This document shows, one piece after another, positions 1-8,860 of a stretch of 64,000 bases of DNA; the first letter of the stretch is position 1; each line of letters starts with the position of its first letter. The position numbers and the translations under genes were made by a program. A model generated the notes under the pieces. That model did not search any database and was not told the DNA's origin. It was given only the letters and a program-made list of their open reading frames with translations. The stretch is from Fimenecus sp045632525 (GTDB lineage: Bacteria; Bacillota; Clostridia; Oscillospirales; Acutalibacteraceae): NCBI GenBank assembly GCA_045632525.1, contig JAZQWV010000031.1, positions 1-64,000 on the forward strand, in the 5' to 3' direction.

Positions 1-17
1 TTTAAGGATGAATTAAA

Positions 18-899
18 ATGAACGAATTAGTCAGAATGATTTCAGATGATGGTACACTATATGCATTAGCCGTTGATTCAACTGAAATGGTTAGAGAAAT
101 GCAGAATATTCATGCCACATCGAAGGTGTGCTCTGCTGCACTTGGCAGACTTATCACCGCAGCAGGTATGATGGGTGTGCTTCTTAAAGGTGATAAAGAT
201 ACTCTTACAGTTAAGATGAATGGTAGTGGCCCTGCATCCCCTGTTGTTGCTGTTGCAAACTCAAAGGGTCAGGTTAAGGGCTATATCGGTGACAGAAATG
301 TACAGCTTCCTTTAAATGCAAGAGGCAAGCTTGATGTTTCAGGCGCTATTGGTAAAGATGGTTTTTTGACAGTTATCAAGGACTTAGGTCTTAAGGAGCC
401 TTATTGTGCACAGATTCCGGTTGTATCAGGTGAAATTGCAGAAGATATTACTGCCTATTATTTCACAAGTGAGCAGACCCCAACAGTTTGTGCTCTTGGT
501 GTTTTGGTTGACCCTGAAACTGAAAATGTGCTTTTAGCAGGTGGATTCTTAATTCAGTTACTCCCTACTGCAGACGACCAGACAATTTCACTTGTTGAAA
601 AAGGCTTGGAAGGTGTTAAGCCTGTTACAACAATGCTTGCAGAAGGTCTTACTCCTGAGCAGATTTGTCAAAAGGTGCTTCCTGAATTTGAATTGCATTT
701 CCTTGATAAAGAAGAAATTTCATATCAATGTGACTGTAGTGAAGAAAGAGTTACAAGGGCACTTGTTGGCGCTGGTGAAGAAGGACTTCGTGAAATGGCA
801 GAAGACGATAATACAGAAGTTGTTTGCCATTTCTGTAATAAAAAATACAATTTCTCAAGAGAAAAGATTTTAAGTCTTTTAGAAGAAGCAACAAAATAA
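18..899 (+). CDS. hslO: Redox-regulated chaperone Hsp33
   Basis: Full-length Hsp33 (293 aa), a cytoplasmic holdase that is activated by oxidation and binds unfolding proteins. The C-terminal zinc switch is visible as a CDC pair at about residues 239-241 followed by CHFC about 30 residues later, matching the family's CxC...CxxC ligands. The N-terminal part carries the typical MNELVR start and the long beta-rich substrate-binding domain. The ATG at 18 is preceded by AAGGA with good spacing. It is read alone towards a strong terminator at 911-935. Whether it shares a transcript with genes upstream of the window cannot be seen. Confidence 0.97.
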   Translation: MNELVRMISDDGTLYALAVDSTEMVREMQNIHATSKVCSAALGRLITAAGMMGVLLKGDKDTLTVKMNGSGPASPVVAVANSKGQVKGYIGDRNVQLPLNARGKLDVSGAIGKDGFLTVIKDLGLKEPYCAQIPVVSGEIAEDITAYYFTSEQTPTVCALGVLVDPETENVLLAGGFLIQLLPTADDQTISLVEKGLEGVKPVTTMLAEGLTPEQICQKVLPEFELHFLDKEEISYQCDCSEERVTRALVGAGEEGLREMAEDDNTEVVCHFCNKKYNFSREKILSLLEEATK

Positions 900-910
900 A
901 ACAAAAAAAG

Positions 911-935
911 GACCGTTGAGAATTTCTCAACGGTC
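911..935 (+). terminator. Rho-independent terminator after hslO
   Basis: A perfect 10-bp stem (GACCGTTGAG/CTCAACGGTC) with a 5-nt loop, followed by a T-rich tract and preceded by an A run. It sits between convergent hslO and the ferredoxin gene and can work on both strands. Confidence 0.9.
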
Positions 936-951
936 TTTCTTTATAATTAAA

Positions 952-1122
952 TTAGTCAGCAATTGGAGCTGCAACTGGACAGCTATCTGCACAAGCGCCA
1001 CAATCGATGCATGTATCAGCGTCGATTACATAGATGCCGTCTCCTTCAGAAATAGCTTCAACTGGGCAATCAGCTGCGCAAGCGCCGCATGAAATGCAAT
1101 CATCAGTAATTTTGTATGCCAT
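952..1122 (-). CDS. Small 2[4Fe-4S] ferredoxin
   Basis: Clostridial-type ferredoxin of 56 aa, a soluble low-potential electron carrier. Two CxxCxxC...CP cluster motifs are visible (CISCGAC...CPVEA and CIDCGAC...CPVAA), enough for two [4Fe-4S] cubanes. A longer reading frame exists, but the ATG at 1122 encoding MAYKITDD is the family start and has AAGGGAGGT 8 nt upstream. It seems to be monocistronic. Its electron partners are not identifiable here, although the dehydratase-type proteins at the right end are one class of user. Confidence 0.97.
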   Translation of the reverse strand: MAYKITDDCISCGACAADCPVEAISEGDGIYVIDADTCIDCGACADSCPVAAPIAD

Positions 1123-1191
1123 GTGTATGTACCTCCCTTTATTGTTTATGTTTACATTGTAACACATAATTTTTAAAAATCAAGTACTAAA

Positions 1192-2055
1192 TTATTCTAT
1201 TCCTTTAAGTGCCTCTAATTCTTCTTTTGAAACATTGATTCTTGCGTCTTTAAGAATTTTCACTTGATGTCTGTGAATTACAAGTGGTGCTGCTTCAGGA
1301 CGACGGTCTAACGTCACTTTGAGCATTCCAGTAATTAAGTTGTTTTCAATTACCTTGCCTTTTCCGTCAGGTGTGTCAACAATTGCACCCACCTTTGGTG
1401 TTACTCTTAAAAGATGCTCATAAGTGTCCTGTTCATATTTTAAACAACACATAAGTCTGCCACAAGTACCACTGATTTTTGTTGGGTTTAGTGACAAACC
1501 TTGTTCTTTTGCCATCTTAATTGAAACAGGTTGGAAGTCATTTAAGAATGTATTACAGCAGAAAGGTCTGCCACAAATACCAAATCCACCAACCATACGA
1601 GATTCATCACGAACACCAATCTGACGAAGTTCAATTCTTGTTCTGAAAGCAGATGCTAAATCTTTTACAAGTTCACGGAAATCCACTCTTCCGTCAGCTG
1701 TGAAATAGAAAAGTAATTTACTTCTATCGAAAGTATATTCAACATCAACAAGATTCATTTCTAATCCATGTGCTTCAATTTTTCCTTCACAGATTTTAAA
1801 TGCTTCTTTCTCTTTTTCTTTATTCTCTGCAAGAGTTTTCACATCTTCTTCTGTTGCTACACGGATAACCTTTTTAAGTGGTTTGGTAATATCGTCTTCA
1901 TTTGTCTTGTGATTTGCCTTTGCAACAAGTCCACATTCCATACCACGAACTGTTTCAACTATGGCATAATCACCTTTTTCGAATTTTTTACCATCGGCAT
2001 CAAAATCATAAATTTTGCCACCGTCTTTAAATCTGATTCCAACAGTTTCAACCAT
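1192..2055 (-). CDS. ricT: PSP1-domain protein RicT (YaaT)
   Basis: 287-aa PSP1 family protein. In Bacillus subtilis, RicT (YaaT) with RicA and RicF forms the Y-complex that binds FeS clusters, promotes maturation of some mRNAs through RNase Y, and affects sporulation and competence. The central cysteine-rich part is visible (FGICGRPFCC at about residues 158-167 and GTCGRLMCC about 30 residues later). It is the third gene of darA-holB-ricT, the same order as in Bacilli (darA, yaaR, holB, yaaT), with yaaR missing here. It starts 21 nt after holB. Confidence 0.93.
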   Translation of the reverse strand: MVETVGIRFKDGGKIYDFDADGKKFEKGDYAIVETVRGMECGLVAKANHKTNEDDITKPLKKVIRVATEEDVKTLAENKEKEKEAFKICEGKIEAHGLEMNLVDVEYTFDRSKLLFYFTADGRVDFRELVKDLASAFRTRIELRQIGVRDESRMVGGFGICGRPFCCNTFLNDFQPVSIKMAKEQGLSLNPTKISGTCGRLMCCLKYEQDTYEHLLRVTPKVGAIVDTPDGKGKVIENNLITGMLKVTLDRRPEAAPLVIHRHQVKILKDARINVSKEELEALKGIE

Positions 2056-2076
2056 AAATTTTCTCCTATATTAAAC

Positions 2077-2946
2077 CTATCTTCCAATAGCCTCTTTAAA
2101 TTCATAACACATTCTCACAAGCAAAAGATTGTTGTTGCAGTTTCGGTCAACTGACTCAATCAACTTGTCGCAAACAGACACAAGTTGCAACAAACTTTTT
2201 GATGTGAGAGCCATACACAAAGCATTCACCTGTTCAGGAAAATGCATTTCTCTTGTGTATCCACTCTTTTTAACAAGAGCATCGCGAAACACTTCTGAAA
2301 GAAGCATTATAACTGATTTTGCGAACTGATTGTTCTTTTGAAAAACTGCAGTTGCTTCCATAAGTTTCAATTCGTCAACACTTAATAGTGCATCAACAAA
2401 ATCTTTAACTGCATTTTCTTCTTTTTCGCTTATTTTAATTTCGTCACTTAAAATTGAATAAGTCTGAACACGGGACAAAACAGTTTCAAGCATTGTGCTT
2501 CTTGATGTTGTGACGATTATGAAGAACACATAAGTTGGTGGTTCTTCAAGTATTTTGAGTAGCGCATTCTGTGCTTGCTCATTCATATTTTGTCCATTTT
2601 TAAGAATATATATCTTCTTATCGCTCTCATTTGGAACAATAAAAGCATTACTACGGATTTCACGGACAGCATCAACAGTAAAATTCTTGCTTTTACCTTT
2701 AATTCCATCTGTTTCAAAAATATCGGGATGACCATCTTTTTCTGCTTTTAAACAGTCGGTACATTTAAGACAAGGCTTTGTTTCACCTCGACACACAAGG
2801 CAATTTGCAATATAGCGAGCAAAGTCGACACCGTCTTGCTCGTTTTCACATTCCACCAAAACACCATGTGGAAAGTTACCTTGACTCACAGACTGTGCAA
2901 CTGTTTCATAAAGCATATTCACTTTTTCATTTCTAGAATCTGTCAT
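2077..2946 (-). CDS. holB: DNA polymerase III delta-prime subunit
   Basis: 289-aa clamp-loader subunit that helps load the beta clamp. The RuvB/AAA-like fold is recognisable from the zinc-binding cysteines (CLVCRGETKPCLKCTDC, residues about 49-65), the conserved NALLKILEEPP segment and a following SRV arginine region. The Walker A is degenerate, as is normal for delta-prime. The ATG overlaps the stop of darA as ATGA, implying translational coupling. The position between darA and ricT agrees with the conserved replication/signalling operon of Firmicutes. Confidence 0.95.
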   Translation of the reverse strand: MTDSRNEKVNMLYETVAQSVSQGNFPHGVLVECENEQDGVDFARYIANCLVCRGETKPCLKCTDCLKAEKDGHPDIFETDGIKGKSKNFTVDAVREIRSNAFIVPNESDKKIYILKNGQNMNEQAQNALLKILEEPPTYVFFIIVTTSRSTMLETVLSRVQTYSILSDEIKISEKEENAVKDFVDALLSVDELKLMEATAVFQKNNQFAKSVIMLLSEVFRDALVKKSGYTREMHFPEQVNALCMALTSKSLLQLVSVCDKLIESVDRNCNNNLLLVRMCYEFKEAIGR

Positions 2947-3269
2947 ATCTTATAAAACTGCTCCACATCAAGAACGAAAATTGTTGCTCCACCAACGGTT
3001 ACTTCAACAGGCATTGAAGAAAGCATTGATTCACCGATATATGTAGTATTAACAGGGGTGATTTGTTTGCGCTGTTTACTGTATTCACCAATAATGTTAA
3101 TCACTTCATCAACTTTATTATTTTCAACACCCAAGAGAAGAGTAACATTCCCCGCTCTTAAAAATCCACCCGTTGTGGAAAGTCGTGTTGCTGAATAACC
3201 TGCTTTTGTAACACCATTCATTACGGCATTAGCATCATCATTATTGATAATAGCAACGATAAGTTTCAA
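2943..3269 (-). CDS. darA: Cyclic-di-AMP receptor DarA/PstA (DUF970)
   Basis: PII-like trimeric protein that binds cyclic-di-AMP in Firmicutes. The family signature is clear: KLIVAIINNDDANAV at the N-terminus and TRLSTTGGFLRAGN in the middle, followed by LLGVENNKVDEV. The track-length frame begins at a GTG (3278) lying inside the Shine-Dalgarno sequence, so I choose the TTG at 3269, which gives the family N-terminus MKLIVAI and places AAGGAG 8 nt upstream; the product is then 108 aa. It is coupled to holB by a 4-nt overlap. The target in this organism is unknown. Confidence 0.94.
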   Translation of the reverse strand: MKLIVAIINNDDANAVMNGVTKAGYSATRLSTTGGFLRAGNVTLLLGVENNKVDEVINIIGEYSKQRKQITPVNTTYIGESMLSSMPVEVTVGGATIFVLDVEQFYKI

Positions 3270-3288
3270 ACTAATCACTCCTTTATTG

Positions 3289-4233
3289 TTACTGTAATAA
3301 TTGAGCTAAAGCAATCATTACAGGCATTGTTAAAATTGAAAGTACGCTGACAAAAGATGTAACCTTTGATGCAAGCGCTGTATCTCTGTCAAACTTTGCT
3401 GCGAACATAACTGTATTACTTGCCGTCGGTGCTGACGCGCTGAGCACACAAGCAACCAACAATGTACCACCGAAACCAAAAAGTTTTAACGCACCAATTG
3501 TAATCAGTGGCATTAAAATGATTTTTAAAGCAGCTGAGCCAAAAATTCTTTTATCAGAAAACAGAGTTTTCCAATCTGCCGATGCTAAATATGTTCCGAA
3601 CATAACCATTGCAAGTGGTGTATTAAGGTCTGCAAGGTATGAAACAGGTTGGTAAATAACATCCGGTAATTTTATTTGTAAAAGGAAAAGTGGAAGTCCT
3701 AAACAAACACCAATCACACCAGGATTAATGATAAGTTTTTTAAGGTTGAATCCACCTTTCTCCTCTTTTTTCTGCATTACACTCACACCATGTGTGAATG
3801 AGAGAATGTTGAATGGCACTAAAATAACTGAGCAATAGAACACGCCTTCGTCACCTAAAACCGCTTGTGCCAAGGGCAATGCCATATAACCCACGTTACC
3901 ATAGCAAGACGCATATTTAAAGATACACGCTGTGTCCTTATCCCCTTTATTAAAGAAGAGTTTTGCAAACACCATTCCTAAAACATGAAAGAATATTCCA
4001 CCTAAAAGGGCAAAAAGCAATCCTTTTAGAGCGTCTTTATTGTAATCCATTCCCACAAAAGAACGGATGATAATTGCAGGGGCTACAATATAGAACAACA
4101 AATCAGTTGTCATTCGTGATGCCTTTTCTGTGTAAACACCAATTTTGTGGCACACAAAGCCCACCATTGCAATTAAAAAGAGTATGACAACTTGCGTGAA
4201 AGATGTCAAAACATTATTTAAAAACAACTGCAT
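3289..4233 (-). CDS. AEC (auxin efflux carrier) family transporter
   Basis: 314-aa inner-membrane permease of the AEC family, which in bacteria includes malate/malonate and other carboxylate transporters. About ten hydrophobic segments are visible, with the duplicated five-helix layout and conserved polar spots such as SAPTASNTVMFA near the C-terminus and YGNVGYMALPL mid-protein. It starts 6 nt after the preceding membrane protein in the citrate synthase transcript, which makes a carboxylate substrate plausible. That substrate is an inference from the neighbourhood. Confidence 0.88.
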   Translation of the reverse strand: MQLFLNNVLTSFTQVVILFLIAMVGFVCHKIGVYTEKASRMTTDLLFYIVAPAIIIRSFVGMDYNKDALKGLLFALLGGIFFHVLGMVFAKLFFNKGDKDTACIFKYASCYGNVGYMALPLAQAVLGDEGVFYCSVILVPFNILSFTHGVSVMQKKEEKGGFNLKKLIINPGVIGVCLGLPLFLLQIKLPDVIYQPVSYLADLNTPLAMVMFGTYLASADWKTLFSDKRIFGSAALKIILMPLITIGALKLFGFGGTLLVACVLSASAPTASNTVMFAAKFDRDTALASKVTSFVSVLSILTMPVMIALAQLLQ

Positions 4234-4239
4234 AAAATA

Positions 4240-5196
4240 TTACTCCGAAAGAAAATTGTCGTCAGTTTCCATAATGTCTGGTTCACTCTTCACTTCTTCA
4301 CCAAGAAGTTCCAAAGCATCATTTTCTTTTGCATATTTCATAGCATTAATAATATAAGCAAAAGCAAAAATTGCAAAACCCAAGTCACAAAGACTGAATG
4401 GATATTCATCAGGAAGTGCTTTACCATTTGCTGTGAGCACCATTAAAAGTCTTGGCAAATTTGCAACTGTGCAGAAGAAGATGCTTACAAAACCTGAGGC
4501 AAAAGCTGTTCTCATTGCTTTGCTGTTTGCAAGGCCTGATGAAATTCTTGCAAAGTTAAGAAGGAAAATCATCATAAACGCAAGCATAAAGAGTTCGAGC
4601 ATTAAATCAGAAACATTTACATAAGCTATTTTTCTCACAAATCTTAACACTATTCTGCTCATTGCCCAGAAAAGTGGTGTGATTGCCATAAACTTATATT
4701 GTGCATAAGTTGTTCTGCCGTCAATATATGAAATACCAAAAATGAGCATATAAATTGCCGCAAAAATTCCCAATACTGTTTCAATCAATAATGGTGCTTG
4801 ACCTTGGTCCATTGTGCCCATAAATGAAAGTCCTACTGATGTGAAACCTTTTGCATTGAGAAGAAATGTTGAAAGTGATGAAACAACATCTAACACAATA
4901 CCAACTGCAAAAACAATTGAGCCAACTGCCATAAGCATATCTTTTCTAAAAGGTGACTTTGATGCTGGTACATTTTTTGCCAATGTTGTGAGAACATAAG
5001 GCACAATAACTGCGAGACCACAAAGTGCATACATCACATATACTGACCAGTCTTTGACTCTGTAAAAACCTGTATCACTCTCAATAATGTTGAGAAGCTG
5101 GTACATTCTGAAAACCACACCAACTGCCATAAGACCAAACACAACATAGAGAGATGCTAACGGATTTATTTTTTCATATTTTCCTGTAATTTTCAT
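4240..5196 (-). CDS. Multi-pass membrane protein of unknown function
   Basis: 318-aa protein with eight predicted membrane spans (roughly residues 12-34, 50-73, 85-112, 133-157, 167-187, 196-217, 230-255 and 268-289) and an acidic cytoplasmic-looking tail (EEVKSEPDIMETDD). I do not recognise a family. It begins 8 nt after citrate synthase and ends 6 nt before the AEC transporter, so it is almost certainly cotranscribed with both. Confidence 0.8.
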   Translation of the reverse strand: MKITGKYEKINPLASLYVVFGLMAVGVVFRMYQLLNIIESDTGFYRVKDWSVYVMYALCGLAVIVPYVLTTLAKNVPASKSPFRKDMLMAVGSIVFAVGIVLDVVSSLSTFLLNAKGFTSVGLSFMGTMDQGQAPLLIETVLGIFAAIYMLIFGISYIDGRTTYAQYKFMAITPLFWAMSRIVLRFVRKIAYVNVSDLMLELFMLAFMMIFLLNFARISSGLANSKAMRTAFASGFVSIFFCTVANLPRLLMVLTANGKALPDEYPFSLCDLGFAIFAFAYIINAMKYAKENDALELLGEEVKSEPDIMETDDNFLSE

Positions 5197-5204
5197 TATA
5201 CTTC

Positions 5205-6617
5205 TTACCTTTCCTCAATCGGAATGTATTCTTTCTGAATGCTATCTGTTCTGAGAATTCTGTCTTCCATTGGCACATAAGCGCGTGGAATCGTAACATT
5301 CTTATAAGCAGGACGGATAATTCTGCCACCTGTTGTAAGCTCTTCAATTCTGTGAGCTGACCAACCTGCCATTCTTGCTGTCATAAAGAGTGGTGTGAAA
5401 AGCTCTTGTGGAATACCGAGCATATCATAAACAAGTCCTGAATAAAGGTCCACATTAGCACAGATTTTCTTCTTATTGCCACGACCTGCAAAAAGTTCAG
5501 GTGTAAGTGTTTCAACAAGATTTAAGAGTTTAAACTCATCTTCTCTGCCGTGAATTTTTGAGAATTTTTCAGCATAGCGACGAAGAATAACTGCTCTTGG
5601 GTCAGAAAGAGTATAAACAGCGTGACCCATACCATAAACAAGTCCTGAATGGTCGTTTGCTTCTTTGCTCATAATCTTAGCAAGGTAATCTGCAACCTGA
5701 CCTTCATTTGTAATATCTGAAATATTTGCTTTCATATTCTCAATCATATTGTGAACTTTAATATTAGCACCACCATGACGAGGTCCTTTAAGTGAGCCAA
5801 TACCTGCCGCAATTGCTGCATAAGTATCTGTGCCACTTGATGTAACGCAACGAGTTGTAAATGTTGAGTTATTGCCACCACCATGCTCTGCATGGATAAT
5901 CATACAAATATCAAGCAATTTTGCTTCTTCATCTGTAAATTGCTTGTTAGTACGGATTGAACGAAGAATGCTTTCAGCAGTACCCAATTCTCTCTTGTTC
6001 TGATGGAAATACATGCTCTTTTTGTCATATACACGACGCTTAACCTGATAAGCAGCAGTCATAATAACCGGCATCTGTGCGATAAGCTGAATGCACTGAC
6101 GAAGCACATTTTCAGGTGATGTGTCATCAGGATTTGGGTCATAAGAATAGAGCGCCAAAACACTTCGAGCTGCTTTATTCATGACATCAGGTGATGGAGC
6201 TTTCATAATCATATCTTCGATAAAGTCTTCAGGAAGCTCACGACACTCTGCCAACAAGTCTTTAAACCAAGCAAGTTGTTCTTTTGTTGGGAGTGCACCA
6301 AAGAGAAGAAGCCAAACAACTTCTTCATAACCGAAACGATTTTCTTTTTCGCAGTTTTCAACAATATCTGACATATTGATTCCGCGATAAACAAGTTTAC
6401 CGTTTTTTGGTACTCTTTCACCGTCATCTATGTAATAACCTTCAACAGCGCAAACTCTTGTAAGACCTGCGAGCACACCTGTACCGTCATAGTTACGAAG
6501 TCCTCTTTTAACTTCGAATCGGTTGTAATAATCTGGGTTGATTTGGTAATTTTTACGAAGTTCTTCGCATAATGTTGAAAGAGCTTCATTGGAGATACTT
6601 GAAATATATTCTGACAT
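5205..6617 (-). CDS. Citrate synthase
   Basis: 470-aa citrate/2-methylcitrate synthase family enzyme that condenses oxaloacetate and acetyl-CoA. Catalytic regions are visible: HAEHGGGNNSTFTTR (first catalytic His), YGMGHAVYTLSDPRA (second His and the oxaloacetate-binding Arg), and a late NVDLYSGLVYDMLGIP segment with the catalytic Asp. The start MSEYISS at 6617 has AAGGAGGT 9 nt upstream; an in-frame extension further upstream lacks a ribosome site. It heads the leftward transcript that continues through a membrane protein and an AEC carrier towards darA-holB-ricT. Confidence 0.95.
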   Translation of the reverse strand: MSEYISSISNEALSTLCEELRKNYQINPDYYNRFEVKRGLRNYDGTGVLAGLTRVCAVEGYYIDDGERVPKNGKLVYRGINMSDIVENCEKENRFGYEEVVWLLLFGALPTKEQLAWFKDLLAECRELPEDFIEDMIMKAPSPDVMNKAARSVLALYSYDPNPDDTSPENVLRQCIQLIAQMPVIMTAAYQVKRRVYDKKSMYFHQNKRELGTAESILRSIRTNKQFTDEEAKLLDICMIIHAEHGGGNNSTFTTRCVTSSGTDTYAAIAAGIGSLKGPRHGGANIKVHNMIENMKANISDITNEGQVADYLAKIMSKEANDHSGLVYGMGHAVYTLSDPRAVILRRYAEKFSKIHGREDEFKLLNLVETLTPELFAGRGNKKKICANVDLYSGLVYDMLGIPQELFTPLFMTARMAGWSAHRIEELTTGGRIIRPAYKNVTIPRAYVPMEDRILRTDSIQKEYIPIEER

Positions 6618-6732
6618 TAAAATTTTACCTCCTTGTAGAAAATTTCGATATGTATCCATAGTAATATAATTATACAGTATATATTTTATAACAAATAAGG
6701 AATAAAGTCAACAAAAAGGGAGCGATAAAACA

Positions 6733-7713
6733 ATGAAAAGTTATTCTGTAATCTGCTTTTTTCTGCTACTTGCTATGATTGTGTGCCCGTTAGCGTCGGT
6801 TGAAAAAGCAAAACAAGTTTTTCTGGGCGAATCCGAGGTCGAGTCAAGCGAATTAAGCAACGACGATGCTAATCCTATCCAAACAACTTCTACCGTTAAA
6901 GTTATGAATGCCAACAGCAAAAATATTACTGAATTAACTCTTGAAGACTATCTTCTTGGTGTAGTTGCTGAAGAAATGAATGCATCATATCACGAAGAGG
7001 CAATCAAAGCACAAATTATTGCAGCACACACCCTTTTAGAGCATTCAAAACTGAATAAAAATGAGACTTTGGGCGAAGCAGATATATCCGACAATCCTGC
7101 TACCCATCAAGGCTTTTTTACCGTGGACGAGCAAAAAGCCAAATGGGGTGAAAATTACGATGAATATGTGGGCAAAATAAAAAAATGTATTGAAGAGGTG
7201 AAAAATCTCACAATTCAATACAACAACAAACCTATTACTGCCGTTTTTTATGCCATCAGTAACGGACAAACAGAAAACGCCACAGATGTTTGGGGCGGTA
7301 ATTACCCATATTTAGTTTCGGTTTCAAGCGAGGGTGACAAACTTTCGCCTGGTTATTTGACAGAAGTATCTTTTTCTAGTGATGAGTTTAAAAAAATCAT
7401 TACAGAGCAAGGTGCAACACTCTCTGATGACCCTAAAAATTGGATTGGTGAAATCAAGCGTACCGATACGGGAATGGTCAAAGAAATCACTATCGGTGAT
7501 AAGACTTTCAAGGGCACAGATATAAGAAAATTTTTCTCACTGAGAAGTAGCACATTTGAATGCGAGTTCAAAGACGATTCCTTTATTTTTAAAGTAAAAG
7601 GATATGGTCATGGTGTTGGAATGAGCCAATATGGTGCAAATTGCCTTGCACAAGAGGGTAAAACATACCAAGAAATTCTTTCACACTACTACCCCAACAC
7701 TCAATTAGCATAA
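6733..7713 (+). CDS. spoIID: Stage II sporulation protein D (SpoIID)
   Basis: 326-aa membrane-anchored lytic transglycosylase of the engulfment machinery (SpoIID-SpoIIM-SpoIIP in Bacillus). An N-terminal signal anchor spans residues about 4-22. The SpoIID/LytB domain is clear from LEDYLLGVVAEEMNASYHEEA (with the catalytic glutamate region) and the C-terminal GYGHGVGMSQYGANCLA motif. It has its own ribosome site (AAGGGAG) and is divergent from citrate synthase, so it probably has its own mother-cell promoter. SpoIIQ and other partners are not nearby. Confidence 0.94.
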   Translation: MKSYSVICFFLLLAMIVCPLASVEKAKQVFLGESEVESSELSNDDANPIQTTSTVKVMNANSKNITELTLEDYLLGVVAEEMNASYHEEAIKAQIIAAHTLLEHSKLNKNETLGEADISDNPATHQGFFTVDEQKAKWGENYDEYVGKIKKCIEEVKNLTIQYNNKPITAVFYAISNGQTENATDVWGGNYPYLVSVSSEGDKLSPGYLTEVSFSSDEFKKIITEQGATLSDDPKNWIGEIKRTDTGMVKEITIGDKTFKGTDIRKFFSLRSSTFECEFKDDSFIFKVKGYGHGVGMSQYGANCLAQEGKTYQEILSHYYPNTQLA

Positions 7714-7718
7714 AAAAT

Positions 7719-7742
7719 ATCCCCACCGATTTTGGTGGGGAT
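7719..7742. terminator. Bidirectional terminator between spoIID and rpmA
   Basis: The inverted repeat ATCCCCACC/GGTGGGGAT with a 6-nt loop is flanked by A runs on the left and T runs on the right, serving the convergent spoIID and rplU-prp-rpmA transcripts. Confidence 0.9.
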
Positions 7743-7759
7743 TTTGTGTTTAGTTAGAA

Positions 7760-8044
7760 TTACTGTTCTACTGGATAAACGCTAACCTTTTTTCTGTCTT
7801 TGCCCATTCTTTCGAACTTAACTTTACCGTCGATAAGTGCGAAGAGAGAGTCGTCTGAACCACGGCCTACGTTGTTGCCTGGGTGGATGTGAGTGCCACG
7901 CTGTTTAACGAGGATGTTACCAGCGAGAACGAACTGTCCGTCAGCTCTTTTAACGCCAAGACGTTTTGATTCTGAGTCACGGCCGTTCTTTGTAGAACCC
8001 ATACCTTTTTTATGAGCAAATAACTGAATGTTGATTTTAAGCAT
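7760..8044 (-). CDS. rpmA: 50S ribosomal protein L27
   Basis: L27 of the large ribosomal subunit, located near the peptidyl transferase centre. The product (94 aa) starts MLKINIQLFAHKKG, the Firmicutes form with a short N-terminal extension that is removed by the Prp protease after the phenylalanine. The gene for that protease lies directly upstream. The remainder shows GSTKNGRDSESKRLGVK and GTHIHPGNNVG. The ATG at 8044 is preferred over an upstream in-frame ATG because the GAGGTG site is correctly spaced only for it. It overlaps prp by 8 nt. Confidence 0.97.
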   Translation of the reverse strand: MLKINIQLFAHKKGMGSTKNGRDSESKRLGVKRADGQFVLAGNILVKQRGTHIHPGNNVGRGSDDSLFALIDGKVKFERMGKDRKKVSVYPVEQ

Positions 8045-8360
8045 CAAAAACACCTCTTTCAAGTTTCAAGTTGTTGGGATACTGATTTTGTAATTCGCTT
8101 AAGTGCAAATACAAACCGTCAGTAATCACTTTCGATTTACGAGCATCTTCTAAACTCATTTGAAGTTTTAAATACCCGTCACGGACTACTGTTTTTGGAT
8201 TTAACTTCATAATTTCAATTATTGTGTTAGCTGCCATATAAACTGCTGAAGAAACTGCGCTACAAACAATGTCTGTGCCTTCTTCTCCTGCACCGCTATG
8301 ACCACTTAACTCAAATAAAACTATTGTATCATCCGAAAACAGAAATTTTGCTGTTGTCAT
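8037..8360 (-). CDS. prp: Ribosomal-processing cysteine protease Prp
   Basis: 107-aa YsxB/Prp family protease that cleaves the N-terminal extension of L27, and of some phage proteins, in Firmicutes. The catalytic residues are in the conserved stretch SGHSGAGEEGTDIVCSAVSS: the histidine at about residue 21 and the cysteine about 12 residues later. The order rplU-prp-rpmA is the canonical one, and stop/start junctions overlap on both sides, so translation is coupled. Confidence 0.96.
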   Translation of the reverse strand: MTTAKFLFSDDTIVLFELSGHSGAGEEGTDIVCSAVSSAVYMAANTIIEIMKLNPKTVVRDGYLKLQMSLEDARKSKVITDGLYLHLSELQNQYPNNLKLERGVFDA

Positions 8361-8671
8361 TATGCGTTAATACCGGTAATCTCAACCTTTGTATATGGCT
8401 GACGATGACCCTTCTTACGCTTTTCGTTCTTCTTTGGTTTGTAAGTAAATACTGTGATTTTCTTACCTTTACCATTTTTGAGAACCTTAGCAGTTACTGT
8501 TGCACCTTCAACATAAGGAGCACCTGCTTTAAGTCCGTCTTCTGAACCAACTGCGAGAACCTTGTCAAAAGTAATCTCTGCATCTGCTTCTACGTCAAGC
8601 TTTTCTACAAATACAACGTCGCCGTTCTGTACTTTGTACTGCTTGCCGCCTGTTACGATGATTGCGTACAT
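8360..8671 (-). CDS. rplU: 50S ribosomal protein L21
   Basis: 103-aa L21, a 23S rRNA-binding protein of the large subunit. The start MYAIIVTGGKQYKVQ and the C-terminal KKNEKRKKGHRQPYTKVEI segment are diagnostic. It is the first gene of the rplU-prp-rpmA operon, preceded by a structured leader and a consensus promoter. Confidence 0.98.
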   Translation of the reverse strand: MYAIIVTGGKQYKVQNGDVVFVEKLDVEADAEITFDKVLAVGSEDGLKAGAPYVEGATVTAKVLKNGKGKKITVFTYKPKKNEKRKKGHRQPYTKVEITGINA

Positions 8672-8676
8672 TTTTC

Positions 8677-8760
8677 TAACCTACCTTAAATATAGACTCG
8701 CTATCGAGGGTGGATTTCATCACTTTTAGTGCATTTGGACACACTACCCCCTAATATGCG
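8677..8760 (-). promoter_or_regulatory. Probable L21 autoregulatory leader
   Basis: The roughly 90-nt untranslated leader of rplU can form short helices on the minus strand, including CTCG-ATAG-CGAG just upstream of the ribosome site and AGTG...CACT further up, with GGGGG and CCACCC blocks facing each other. Position and layout agree with the known L21 leader family of Firmicutes, thought to be bound by L21. I have not matched it to a covariance model. Confidence 0.55.
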
Positions 8761-8768
8761 GCTTGAAT

Positions 8769-8797
8769 ATGATAACAAAAGATTTGTCAAATGTCAA
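8769..8797 (-). promoter_or_regulatory. Sigma-A promoter of the rplU operon
   Basis: On the minus strand TTGACA (8797-8792) and TATCAT (8774-8769) are separated by exactly 17 nt, about 100 nt upstream of the L21 start codon. Confidence 0.85.
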
Positions 8798-8860
8798 GAG
8801 TTTTTTAATGCAAAATATCGAAACTGCGTTTTAATTATAGAAGTCACTAATTAAGTGCGT

